A stretch of DNA of 64,000 nucleotides, from positions 1 through 64,000 of the forward strand of contig CAXAAH010000002.1 in the NCBI GenBank assembly GCA_963966775.1. The letters are read 5' to 3'. The position numbers and the translations under genes were made by a program. Below the pieces are notes generated by a model, which saw nothing but the letters and a program-made list of their open reading frames with translations, was not told where the DNA came from and searched no databases. This DNA is from UBA685 sp002299005. Its GTDB lineage: Bacteria; Pseudomonadota; Alphaproteobacteria; Puniceispirillales; Puniceispirillaceae. The first letter of the stretch is position 1. Each line of letters begins with the position of its first letter. This document shows positions 42,586 through 51,332 of this stretch, one piece after another.

Positions 42586-44826
42586 ATGAGCAGTAAGCCC
42601 CTTAAGACAGCCAATGAGGTTGATGATAAATTGGAACGCCGATGGCTAAGAGAAGATAGGCTTGCTTATCTTGTGATTGTGGTGACGCTTCTATTGGGCG
42701 GTGGTACCTATGCGCTATTTGCCCGTGTTGACTATGTTGCGGGCTCGTCTCCTGTCTTGCAGGTGATCTTTATTGGCGCGATTTGTGCGCTTGTCTTATT
42801 GCTTATCTTTGTCGGGCGGCAAATCTGGCGTATTTGGAGCGAGAGACGCCAGCGTATGGCCGGCTCACAGCTTCACTGGCGCCTTGCTTTGCTATTTGGC
42901 GGTATCACAACATTGCCGGCGATTATCGTCGCTTTATTTGCGATTTCTGTGTTGGATTTCTCGTTGCGCGGCTGGTTTGCGCAACGCATTTCAACAGCGA
43001 TTGAGCAATCTGTCTATGTCGCAGATGCCTATTATGAAGAACATGCGCGTTCTGTGCGTGGTCAAATCTTGGCGATGGCAAATGATGTCAATAGAGAGGC
43101 AAGTGCCTTTAGCGGCAATACGCGCCAATTAGATGATTATATCAACAATCAAACGCTGTTAAGAAACCTGTCAGAGGCCGTAATTATTGATGGTACAGGA
43201 CAAATCCTGGCGAAATCACAATTTGCTTTTGCGCTGACATTTACCAATCTTGATGAAAGCTGGATTCAACGTGCGCGCTCTGGTGAAGTGGTTATTTTCG
43301 ATTCTGGCCAAGGTAATAAATTACGTGCCGCGGTAAAGCTGAATTCATTTGTTGATGCGTTTTTGCTGGTGGGTCGTTTCATTGATTCAGGCGTGCTAGA
43401 GGCGGTTGATCAAACAAAAGTTGCCGCGTCCGACTATCAATCATTGGCATTCCGTCAATTTGACTTACAGATTAGCTTTGCGGTCCTATTCTTTGCTGTC
43501 ACCTTGCTTTTGCTATTATCGGCCTTGTGGATTGGTCTGAATTTGGCGACCTCAATCGTGGCGCCATTATCACAGGTTATTTCGGTGGTTGACCAAGTGC
43601 GTTTGGGCAATTTGAAGCCGCGTGTTGGCGATAATCAGGGCTTGGATGAAATTCATCGCCTTGGCAGTTCGATTGATAATATGCTTGATGAGATGGAGCG
43701 GTCTCGCGTGCAGCTTGTGGCCGCAAATACCCAGCTTGATCAAAGGCGTGAATTCACAGAAACAGTGCTAGGCGGCGTGTCATCAGGGGTTATCGGCCTT
43801 GATGCGAATGGTATCATCACCCTGCCAAACCAGATGGCCTGTAGCTTGTTGGGCCGCAAACCATCTGAATTATTGCAGAAAAAATTGGGAATGATTATCC
43901 CTGAATTCGCCTCTCTAACCTCGGTCATTAAGAAAAAGAATAAGGGTAAGGGCAGGGCAGAAGAGCAGATAGATTTATTCGTGCTAGATAAGCGCATTTC
44001 CCTGCGCGCGCGTATCTCAGCTGAATATGTCGAGAAACGTATCATCGGTTATGTGGTCACATTTGATGATGTCACAGCTTTGCTTGCGGCCCAAAGAAAG
44101 GCCGCTTGGTCTGATGTTGCGCGCCGCATTGCGCATGAGATAAAAAACCCGCTAACACCGATTGAACTGGCGGCAGATAGGCTTAGTAAAAAATATAATC
44201 CAGAATCTGAAGAAGAGTCTGTTAAATATCAGGAATATATCAATATTATCAGCAGGCAAGTCGTTGATATTGGCCGCATGGTTGATGAGTTTTCCTCCTT
44301 TGCCAGAATGCCAGCACCGCGTTATAAGCTTAGTCAATTATCTGCGCTAGTGCAGGGGCAAATAGCCCTTTTTGCGACCAATGATGATGATAATCCAAAT
44401 GACAGCCATAATGTGGCGATCCATTTTGAAGCGGCAGATGAGCTTCATGATATGATGTTGCTTGACCAAGGGTTAATGCGCCAGCTGATGACGAATGTAA
44501 TGCAGAATGCGATGAATGCCTTGCAAGAGGCGGCCATATCTTCGCCTTATATCGCTGTCAGGATAGAGAATGATCAAGCCGATAATATTATCCTGACGAT
44601 TAAAGATAATGGCCCCGGCTTTCCAGATGGTGATTTGGTCAAATTATTTGAGCCCTATATGACAACAAGAGATAGCGGCACCGGCCTTGGCCTTGCGATT
44701 GTCCAAAAGATTGTAGATGATCATAATGGTCACATTGCGCTATCAAACGCCGTGGCTGATACGGGCGAGAAAATCGGGGCCATCGTCCAGATTAGCCTGC
44801 CAAGCGATAGGAGCCTTGATACATGA
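42586..44826 (+). CDS. ntrY: Nitrogen regulation membrane sensor kinase NtrY
   Basis: 746 residues. Membrane helices at about 25-45, 60-80 and 100-125, a periplasmic region, a fourth helix near 295-325, then HAMP (about 325-380), PAS (about 385-500), phosphoacceptor ARRIAHEIKNPLTPIELAADRL, and ATPase domain with LMTNVMQNAMNALQEA and GSGTGLGLAIVQKI-type G-box. It pairs with NtrX directly downstream (four-base overlap ATGA). In alphaproteobacteria NtrYX senses nitrogen/redox state and modulates nitrogen and respiratory genes. Confidence 0.94.
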   Translation: MSSKPLKTANEVDDKLERRWLREDRLAYLVIVVTLLLGGGTYALFARVDYVAGSSPVLQVIFIGAICALVLLLIFVGRQIWRIWSERRQRMAGSQLHWRLALLFGGITTLPAIIVALFAISVLDFSLRGWFAQRISTAIEQSVYVADAYYEEHARSVRGQILAMANDVNREASAFSGNTRQLDDYINNQTLLRNLSEAVIIDGTGQILAKSQFAFALTFTNLDESWIQRARSGEVVIFDSGQGNKLRAAVKLNSFVDAFLLVGRFIDSGVLEAVDQTKVAASDYQSLAFRQFDLQISFAVLFFAVTLLLLLSALWIGLNLATSIVAPLSQVISVVDQVRLGNLKPRVGDNQGLDEIHRLGSSIDNMLDEMERSRVQLVAANTQLDQRREFTETVLGGVSSGVIGLDANGIITLPNQMACSLLGRKPSELLQKKLGMIIPEFASLTSVIKKKNKGKGRAEEQIDLFVLDKRISLRARISAEYVEKRIIGYVVTFDDVTALLAAQRKAAWSDVARRIAHEIKNPLTPIELAADRLSKKYNPESEEESVKYQEYINIISRQVVDIGRMVDEFSSFARMPAPRYKLSQLSALVQGQIALFATNDDDNPNDSHNVAIHFEAADELHDMMLLDQGLMRQLMTNVMQNAMNALQEAAISSPYIAVRIENDQADNIILTIKDNGPGFPDGDLVKLFEPYMTTRDSGTGLGLAIVQKIVDDHNGHIALSNAVADTGEKIGAIVQISLPSDRSLDT

Positions 44827-46199
44827 GCGGCGATATTCTGATTGTTGATGATGAAAAGGATATTCGCCTTTTGATTAGCGCCACGCTTGAAGATGAAGGC
44901 TTTGTGGCACTTGAAGCATCCAATGCAAGAGAGGCACGTGAACATCTCGTTTCGCGTCCGCCATCATGCGTGATTTTGGATATTTGGATGCGTGATTCAG
45001 ATATGGACGGGCTAGAGCTTTTATCATGGTGTCGCTCGCTTTATCCTGACCTGCCGGTTGTGATGATTTCGGGCCATGGCACCATTGAGACCGCCGTGCA
45101 GGCGTTGCATGTGGGCGCCTATGATTTCATCGAAAAGCCTTTTAAGGCAGAGCGTTTGTTGCTAACGGTTAACCGGGCGATACAAACCGCCAAGTTGGAG
45201 CGTGAAAATAGTGAGCTTCGCGCCAGAAACCAAGATGTATCTGAGCTTGATCTGGTCGGTCAATCTGCGAGCATGAAAGCGGTCAAAACCGCCGTTGATA
45301 AATTAGCGACGACCTCTAGCCGTGTTTTAATACAAGGTGGTGCCGGAACAGGCAAAGAGCTTGTGGCACGTAAAATTCATGGCAGTTCTGAGCGTTCTGT
45401 GCATAAATTTGTTGTCGCAAATTGTGCCAAATTAACCGCTGAGCGCGCCGATTTAGAGCTTTTTGGGTCAGAATCCATCCAAGATGGGCGCCGGGTTGTT
45501 GGCCTGTTTGAACAAGCGCATAATGGCACGCTTTATTTCGATGAAATCTGTGATTTGCCAAGTCATACACAAGCCCGTCTGGTGCGCGCGGTGGCGGAAC
45601 AGAAATTCAAACGTGTAGGCGGTGCGGCTGAGGTGCAAGTCAATGTGCGGATTGTGTCAGCCTCATCCGAAAACCTATCAGTGGCCATTGATGAAGGTCG
45701 TCTGCGCGAGGATTTATATTACCGATTGGCGGTCGTATCTTTGACTATCCCGTCATTGGCGGAACGGCGGGAGGATATCCCGCTATTGGCAAAATACTTC
45801 ATGAAGATTAGCGCGCTTCAACTAGGTCGTGCGCCTTTGAAGCTAGGCGATGATGTGCTGAGCGCGTTTCGCGCTTATGAATGGCCGGGCTCTGTGCGGC
45901 AAATTCGCAATGTGATGGAATCCTTGCTTATTCTGGCGTCTGATAAGGCAGGGGAGGTGCTAAGCGTCGCGGATCTTCCCACAGATTTACTTGAACAACG
46001 CCCGATGCAAAAGACAGATATGGCGCATGATATTTATGCCCTGCCTTTGCGCGAAGCACGCGAGATGTTTGAGGCGCAATATTTATCAGAACAGTTAAAC
46101 CGCTTTGATGGTAACATCTCAAAAGTGGCAAAATCGATTGGCATGGAACGTTCCGCTTTGCATCGTAAGTTAAAATCGTTAAATATTCAGGGACAATGA
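44823..46199 (+). CDS. ntrX: Nitrogen regulator NtrX lacking the GAFTGA loop
   Basis: 458 residues. Receiver with D53 and K105; AAA+ with Walker A GGAGTGKE (172-179) and Walker B TLYFDE (236-241) intact; DLYYRL and AERREDIPLLA motifs present. The segment where GAFTGA should stand is LFGSESIQDGRRVVGLFEQ (213-231), without the motif, as in other alphaproteobacterial NtrX. The C-terminal Fis-like helix-turn-helix is GNISKVAKSIGMERSALHRKL. It should bind ATP but not work with sigma-54 in the classical way. Overlaps ntrY by four bases. Confidence 0.93.
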   Translation: MSGDILIVDDEKDIRLLISATLEDEGFVALEASNAREAREHLVSRPPSCVILDIWMRDSDMDGLELLSWCRSLYPDLPVVMISGHGTIETAVQALHVGAYDFIEKPFKAERLLLTVNRAIQTAKLERENSELRARNQDVSELDLVGQSASMKAVKTAVDKLATTSSRVLIQGGAGTGKELVARKIHGSSERSVHKFVVANCAKLTAERADLELFGSESIQDGRRVVGLFEQAHNGTLYFDEICDLPSHTQARLVRAVAEQKFKRVGGAAEVQVNVRIVSASSENLSVAIDEGRLREDLYYRLAVVSLTIPSLAERREDIPLLAKYFMKISALQLGRAPLKLGDDVLSAFRAYEWPGSVRQIRNVMESLLILASDKAGEVLSVADLPTDLLEQRPMQKTDMAHDIYALPLREAREMFEAQYLSEQLNRFDGNISKVAKSIGMERSALHRKLKSLNIQGQ

Positions 46200-46291
46200 T
46201 ATAAATGCCCCAAATGAGCTGCTATTTTAGCGTTTCCTTTGACGGGCTGTATCTTTACAGGGGTCGTATTCCCATAAGCGAGGCATAGATA

Positions 46292-47662
46292 ATGAGAATT
46301 GTGATTTGTGGAGCAGGCTTGGTTGGCAGTGCCATTGCCTCACATCTTGCCGCAGAGCAAAATGATGTCACAGTCATTGATGCGGATAGTGAAAAAATCC
46401 AGCGTGTGGTTGAACATGCAGATGTAAGAGGCGTTGTCGGCGTTGCCTCGCACCCGGATGTTTTGACAGAAGCAGGCCTTCGTGAAGCGCAATTGCTGAT
46501 TGCTGTGACTGAATCTGATGAGATTAATATGGTCGCAACACAGGTGGCGCATACCATTTTTAACACGCCAACACGTATCGCGCGTATCAGGTCTTGGGCT
46601 TACCTTAATCCTGAATTCAGAGATCTCTATGGCTCTGACCATATGCCGATTGATCATATTATCTCGCCTGAAGAAGAAGTATCCTCTGCTGTTGAGCGTC
46701 AATTGCGCTTGCCGGGCGCGTTTGATGTCAAAGATATGGCTGATGGCACGGTCCAGCTTATCGGTGTATTGGCAAAATCAAATTGTCCTATTCTGTCAAC
46801 ACCGCTTCGGCATTTGACATCTCTGTTCCCTGAATTATCTATGACGATTGTCGCGATTGTCAGAGGCTCATCAGTGATTGTGCCGCGTGATGGTAATGAT
46901 GAATTGCAAGAAGGCGATAAGATTTACTTCGTTTGTGATGCCTCGCATACACAACGCGCGATGGCCGCATTTGGGCATACTGAAACAGAAGCCGCGACCG
47001 CTGTTATTGCCGGCGGTGGCAGTATTGGCATGCTTCTTGCGCAAAAAATTAGTGATAATAACAACAATGCCTCGACGACCATCATCGAAATTGACAAGCC
47101 GCAAGCGCATAAAATTGCCACAGAGTTATCTTCGACGTCTGTTGTGTGCGGTGATACGCTTGATGCTGATATCCTCGAAGAGGCCGGCGTAGCAAGCACA
47201 GGCACGTTTTTGTCGGTATCAAATGATGATGAGGTCAATATGTTATCCGCGCTTCTTGCCAAGCGTATGGGGGCGGCGCATACTGTGGCTTTGGTGAATA
47301 ATCCCGGATTTGTGCCATTAATGTCAACTTTGGGTATTGATGCGGTGGTTAATCCGCCGCAAATCACAGTCTCATCTATTCTTGAGCATGTGAGGCGTGG
47401 CCGTATCAGAGATGTGCATTCTGTGCTTGAAGGTCATGGCGAGGTGCTAGAGGCTGAAATTATGCCATCTTCGCCATTGGTGGGGCAGACATTGCGTCAT
47501 GCACGCATTCCAAAGGGCCTTTCATTTGGTGCGATTATTCGCAAAGGCATTGTGCTAGCGGTGCGTGGTGATACGGTTATTGAATCAAATGATTTGGTTA
47601 TTTTGTTTGCAAAACAAGGCCGTGCCGCAAAGGCAGAAACATTATTATCGGGCAGCTTTTAA
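46292..47662 (+). CDS. trkA: Potassium uptake regulator TrkA
   Basis: 456 residues: two RCK modules, each with a nucleotide-binding Rossmann half (VICGAGLVGSAIASHLA at 3-19; VIAGGGSIGMLLAQKIS at about 231-247) and a TrkA-C half (DGTVQLIGVL; EGHGEVLEAEIM). It gates the TrkH/TrkG potassium channel in response to NAD(H)/ATP. The gene follows ntrX by 92 bases, a conserved neighbour in alphaproteobacteria. Confidence 0.94.
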   Translation: MRIVICGAGLVGSAIASHLAAEQNDVTVIDADSEKIQRVVEHADVRGVVGVASHPDVLTEAGLREAQLLIAVTESDEINMVATQVAHTIFNTPTRIARIRSWAYLNPEFRDLYGSDHMPIDHIISPEEEVSSAVERQLRLPGAFDVKDMADGTVQLIGVLAKSNCPILSTPLRHLTSLFPELSMTIVAIVRGSSVIVPRDGNDELQEGDKIYFVCDASHTQRAMAAFGHTETEAATAVIAGGGSIGMLLAQKISDNNNNASTTIIEIDKPQAHKIATELSSTSVVCGDTLDADILEEAGVASTGTFLSVSNDDEVNMLSALLAKRMGAAHTVALVNNPGFVPLMSTLGIDAVVNPPQITVSSILEHVRRGRIRDVHSVLEGHGEVLEAEIMPSSPLVGQTLRHARIPKGLSFGAIIRKGIVLAVRGDTVIESNDLVILFAKQGRAAKAETLLSGSF

Positions 47663-47704
47663 AGGCTAATTTCCCGGTAATAGCAGGATATTTTGAGGAA
47701 AAAT

Positions 47705-48550
47705 ATGTCACGTATCGCCTATGTAAATGGCTCTTATGTTTCCCATCGTGAAGCCGCTGTCTCAATTGATGATAGGGGCTATCAATTTGGCGATGGTATC
47801 TATGAGGTTGTCTTCATCATTGATGGTCATATGGCCGATGAAGGCCCTCATTTAGATAGGCTTGACCGCTCTTTGTCAGAAATGTCTATGCCTTGGCCGG
47901 TTGATCGCACAGTCTTGCAGATGATCATCGCGCGTATTGTGCGCCTTAATCAGGTCAAAAACGGGCTTGTCTATGTGCAAATCACAAGAGGCGTCGCAAA
48001 GCGTGACCATAAATGGACCAAACCTCTTAAGCCAGCTTTGGTTGTCACAGCCAAAAATACGGCAAAAAATATCCCAAAGGAGATACCAGCCGTCCCTGTG
48101 ATATCTGTGCCAGATGAGCGGTGGGAACGCCGTGATATTAAGACTATCCAGCTATTGCCAAATTGCCTAGCAAAGCAGAAAGCCTATGAGGCAGGGGCCT
48201 ATGAGGCGGTGATGATTGACGCAGATGGCAGTGTTACCGAAGGCTCAAGCTCCAATATGTGGATTGTCACCAAACAAGGCGAGTTAATCACCCGTCCAGC
48301 CACGCATAAAATCTTAAATGGTATCACAAGACGCACTGTGATGGCTGTCGCAACAGAGATGCAATTGAAGGTGGTGGAACGCAATTTCACCATTGAAGAA
48401 GCGCTGTCTGCATCAGAGGCATTCCTAACAAGCGCCTCATCGCACGTAACCCCTATTGGCTCTATTGATGAGGCTCTTATTGGCGATGGCACCGCCGGGG
48501 CAGTAGCCAAACGACTGCGCGTGACCTATATTGAAGAGGTGACTAGTTAA
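47705..48550 (+). CDS. dat: D-amino-acid transaminase (fold-type IV, PLP-dependent)
   Basis: 281 residues from ATG 47705 preceded by GAGGAAAA. Signature YVNGSYVSHREAAVSIDDRGYQFGDGIYEVV at the start; catalytic lysine in DIKTIQLLPNCLAKQKAYEAGAYEA; and SVTEGSSSNMW for the phosphate pocket. D-alanine transaminases of this family make D-glutamate or D-alanine for peptidoglycan. Located between trkA and hfq, its usual place in alphaproteobacteria. Branched-chain or 4-amino-4-deoxychorismate activity is the alternative for this fold. Confidence 0.88.
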   Translation: MSRIAYVNGSYVSHREAAVSIDDRGYQFGDGIYEVVFIIDGHMADEGPHLDRLDRSLSEMSMPWPVDRTVLQMIIARIVRLNQVKNGLVYVQITRGVAKRDHKWTKPLKPALVVTAKNTAKNIPKEIPAVPVISVPDERWERRDIKTIQLLPNCLAKQKAYEAGAYEAVMIDADGSVTEGSSSNMWIVTKQGELITRPATHKILNGITRRTVMAVATEMQLKVVERNFTIEEALSASEAFLTSASSHVTPIGSIDEALIGDGTAGAVAKRLRVTYIEEVTS

Positions 48551-48590
48551 GACCAGCACCAATAATCAATAACAATAGGGATGTGCCAGG

Positions 48591-48827
48591 ATGGAAAAAC
48601 AGCGAAATTTACAAGATGTATTCTTGAACCAAATGCGCAAACAGCATGAGCCTGTGACAGTGTTTTTGATGAATGGTGTTAAGTTGCAAGGGGTTATTAC
48701 CTGGTTTGATAATTATTCCATGTTGCTGAAACGTGATGGTCACATCCAGCTTGTCTATAAGCACGCGATTTCAACCATTATGCCTGTTAATTTAATTGAT
48801 TTATCGGCCCTAACCGAAGAATCGTGA
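48591..48827 (+). CDS. hfq: RNA chaperone Hfq
   Basis: 78 residues. Sm1 motif PVTVFLMNGVKLQGVITWFDNYSMLL and Sm2 motif YKHAISTI are complete, with the N-terminal QDVFLNQMRK rim contact. It forms hexamers that pair small RNAs with messages. hflX, which usually follows in alphaproteobacteria, is not here; an IMPase-family gene lies 25 bases further on. Ribosome site CAGGATGG is weak. Confidence 0.97.
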   Translation: MEKQRNLQDVFLNQMRKQHEPVTVFLMNGVKLQGVITWFDNYSMLLKRDGHIQLVYKHAISTIMPVNLIDLSALTEES

Positions 48828-48852
48828 TCCAAGAGTTATAACTAGTACCATT

Positions 48853-49728
48853 ATGTCAGATTCCGAAAATGGCCTGATTGATAATGTTGCAAGGCTTATG
48901 ATTGAAGCCGGCCAAAACATTATCATGCCGCTTTATAATAATTTATCCCCTGATGATATTGCGACAAAATCATCTGATACTGATTTTGTGACAGTTGCGG
49001 ACAGGGACGCCGAATTTTGGCTGATACCGCGCCTTGAGGCCCTGTTAAAAGACAGCACTGATAATTTGCTAGTGGTGGGGGAAGAGAGCATCTCAGATGA
49101 TCCACACCTTGCCAAAAAGATAGGCAGGTCGCTTGCTTTTGTGATTGATCCCATCGATGGGACGCGCAATTTTGTCAATGGGTCGCCTCATTTTTGTTCC
49201 ATGATATCGCTGATAGATAAAGGTGAGCCGCTTATTGCGTGGATTTACCGTCCGATTGATGGCGATGTGCTTGTCGCCGTTGCAGATGAGGGCGTTTATC
49301 ATATGCTTCTTGATGAAGGCGCGCAGATGACTGAATGGGAGCCTGTCAGCCGCTCTTATAAGCGCTTTAGCTTGTCAGATATGATTGGCACAGGCGGCAT
49401 TAAAGGCCTGTCAGGCGCCAAAAGAGACGAGGTGCGGGCCCAATTGCGTGCGCTATCACATCGCCGTCTTATTGGCAGTGCTGGTTGTGAAGCGGCGTTA
49501 ATTGCTTTGGGAGAGCATGATTTCTTGATGCATTCCAAAACAACCGCGTGGGATCACACGCCTGTGGATTTGATGGCAAGAGAGGTCGGTGCGGTCTCTT
49601 TTAGCCTGCCAACAGGGGCTGTTTTTTCGCCCACTTGTGACAATGCGTTGCTGATTGCCCCTGATGATGATAGCTGGCTTGCGCTTGCCAATCATATTTG
49701 GCCGGACCCTGTGAAGCGACCAGCCTAG
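48853..49728 (+). CDS. Inositol monophosphatase-family phosphatase (CysQ/HisN-like)
   Basis: 291 residues. The metal-binding motifs of the family are visible: GEESI (about 77-81) and VIDPIDGTRNFVNGSP (about 97-112) and a C-terminal TTAWDHTPVDLMAREVGA (about 236-253, W-D). Substrates in the family include inositol phosphate, histidinol phosphate, 3'-phosphoadenosine phosphate and fructose-1,6-bisphosphate, and cannot be told apart here. It sits where hflX would be expected between hfq and mazG, and converges on mazG with a shared CTAG. Confidence 0.84.
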   Translation: MSDSENGLIDNVARLMIEAGQNIIMPLYNNLSPDDIATKSSDTDFVTVADRDAEFWLIPRLEALLKDSTDNLLVVGEESISDDPHLAKKIGRSLAFVIDPIDGTRNFVNGSPHFCSMISLIDKGEPLIAWIYRPIDGDVLVAVADEGVYHMLLDEGAQMTEWEPVSRSYKRFSLSDMIGTGGIKGLSGAKRDEVRAQLRALSHRRLIGSAGCEAALIALGEHDFLMHSKTTAWDHTPVDLMAREVGAVSFSLPTGAVFSPTCDNALLIAPDDDSWLALANHIWPDPVKRPA

Positions 49729-50543
49729 CGGGCGGTTTTGGCCTCTTGCCAGAGAGCTTCCATCTCATCAAGGCTTGCCTCATCTGCTGAGCGTCCTTGT
49801 GCGGACAGGGCTTGTTCAATGTAGCGGAAGCGTTTTTCGAATTTGCGATTGCAAGCAAGCAGGGCGCTTTCTGGCTCAACGCCTGTTTTGCGCGCGATAT
49901 TAGACGCAACAAACAAGATATCACCCACTTCATCTTGCAGACGGTCATGATTATCGGGCTCTTCTGCCATCGCTTCTAAAAGCTCGCCTGTTTCCTCATG
50001 CATCTTTTCAATCACAGACTTCAGGTCAGGCCAATCAAAGCCGACACGTGCAGCGCGTTTTTGCAATTTCGCGGCACGCACAATTGCCGGCAATGTCACC
50101 GCCACATCATCTAGCACAGAGGCAGGCTTATCATCAGATTGGCTGGCGGCACGCTCTTGGGCTTTGATATCTTCCCATGCGATGGTTTGTTCAGCCGCGC
50201 TGTCTCTTGACTCATCCCCAAAAACATGTGGGTGACGGCGTATCATCTTATCAGAGATAGCACGCGCCACATCGGCCAAATCAAATGAGCCTTCTTCGGC
50301 GGCGATTTGGGCATGAAAGACCACTTGCAAAAGCAAATCACCAAGCTCATCAGCTATCTTGGCCCTATCGCCGCTATAGATGGCCTCTGAGACTTCATAG
50401 GCTTCTTCGATCGTGTAGGGGGCGATTGTCTCAAAACTCTGTTCAACATCCCACGGGCAACCTGTTTCAGGGTTGCGCAAATCCTGCATTATTTTATGTA
50501 ATCTCTGGATTTCAGCTAAGAGCTTGCTATTATCTGGCACCAT
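49725..50543 (-). CDS. mazG: Nucleoside triphosphate pyrophosphohydrolase MazG
   Basis: 272 residues with two MazG domains. The first has LRNPETGCPWDVEQSFETIAPYTIEEAYEVSEAI and ADELGDLLLQVVFHAQIA with the metal-binding EExxE and ExxD residues; the second repeats EETGELLEAM and DEVGDILFVASNIA. It removes abnormal or excess NTPs and can affect ppGpp levels. Length is normal for the alphaproteobacterial enzyme. Confidence 0.95.
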   Translation of the reverse strand: MVPDNSKLLAEIQRLHKIMQDLRNPETGCPWDVEQSFETIAPYTIEEAYEVSEAIYSGDRAKIADELGDLLLQVVFHAQIAAEEGSFDLADVARAISDKMIRRHPHVFGDESRDSAAEQTIAWEDIKAQERAASQSDDKPASVLDDVAVTLPAIVRAAKLQKRAARVGFDWPDLKSVIEKMHEETGELLEAMAEEPDNHDRLQDEVGDILFVASNIARKTGVEPESALLACNRKFEKRFRYIEQALSAQGRSADEASLDEMEALWQEAKTAR

Positions 50544-50646
50544 AAGTCCTTAATCTATGTTATCATCTATCTGTTCAAGATGGTTATGCCTGTTTTGCGG
50601 CATGCCCCATCACCATTTAAATCCACTATTATTAGAGGAATAATCT

Positions 50647-51312
50647 ATGAGCGAGCAACCTTTAAAAAATGATGGCGCCTCAAACGCCTCTTTCTTTTCA
50701 CGCCTTCGTGGATGGTTTCTAACAGGTCTACTTGTGACCTCGCCTGTCTTGTTGACGGTGTATATTATTTGGTTGTTTGTTGATATTATCGATGGCTGGG
50801 TCACAGATTTAATGCCGCCTGCCTTTAGAGATACAATTTATACCTCTATTCCGGGCGTTGGTCTGATTATCGGGGTTGTCGCTATTACCGTGATTGGCGC
50901 CGTTGCGGCTGGTTTCTTTGGCAGATGGCTGATTAGGATTGGTGAGAATCTCTTAAATCGTATGCCGATTGTGAGCACGATTTATGGGGCGAGTAAGCAA
51001 ATTCTTGAAACTGTCCTGACCTCGCAATCAGACGCGTTTCGTGATGTTGTGCTGGTTGAATATCCGCGCAAAGATTTGTGGGTTATTGGCTTTGTGACAG
51101 GCGGTACCAAAGGCGAGGTTTCAACAGCGATCCCTGATGAGACGGTGAATGTCTTTGTGCCGACCACGCCTAACCCGACATCTGGCTTTTTGCTGTTCTG
51201 CCCTAAATCAGATTTGAAATATCTTGATATGAGTGTCGAGGAAGCCGTCAAACTTGTGGTATCTGGGGGGATTGTGACACCGCCTCATACGCCAAAAAAA
51301 CTGAAGAAATAA
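50647..51312 (+). CDS. DUF502-family membrane protein
   Basis: 221 residues. Two membrane helices: about 24-48 (GWFLTGLLVTSPVLLTVYIIW) and 73-98 (GLIIGVVAITVIGAVAAGFFG), with the family-typical NRMPIVSTIYGASKQI and a soluble C-terminal part ending in FVPTTPNPTSGFLLF and VVSGGIVTPP. The family is broadly conserved but its biochemical role is unknown. It precedes recG convergently with a 20-base gap. Confidence 0.88.
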   Translation: MSEQPLKNDGASNASFFSRLRGWFLTGLLVTSPVLLTVYIIWLFVDIIDGWVTDLMPPAFRDTIYTSIPGVGLIIGVVAITVIGAVAAGFFGRWLIRIGENLLNRMPIVSTIYGASKQILETVLTSQSDAFRDVVLVEYPRKDLWVIGFVTGGTKGEVSTAIPDETVNVFVPTTPNPTSGFLLFCPKSDLKYLDMSVEEAVKLVVSGGIVTPPHTPKKLKK

Positions 51313-51332
51313 GAGGGTAAACGGCTTCGTTT

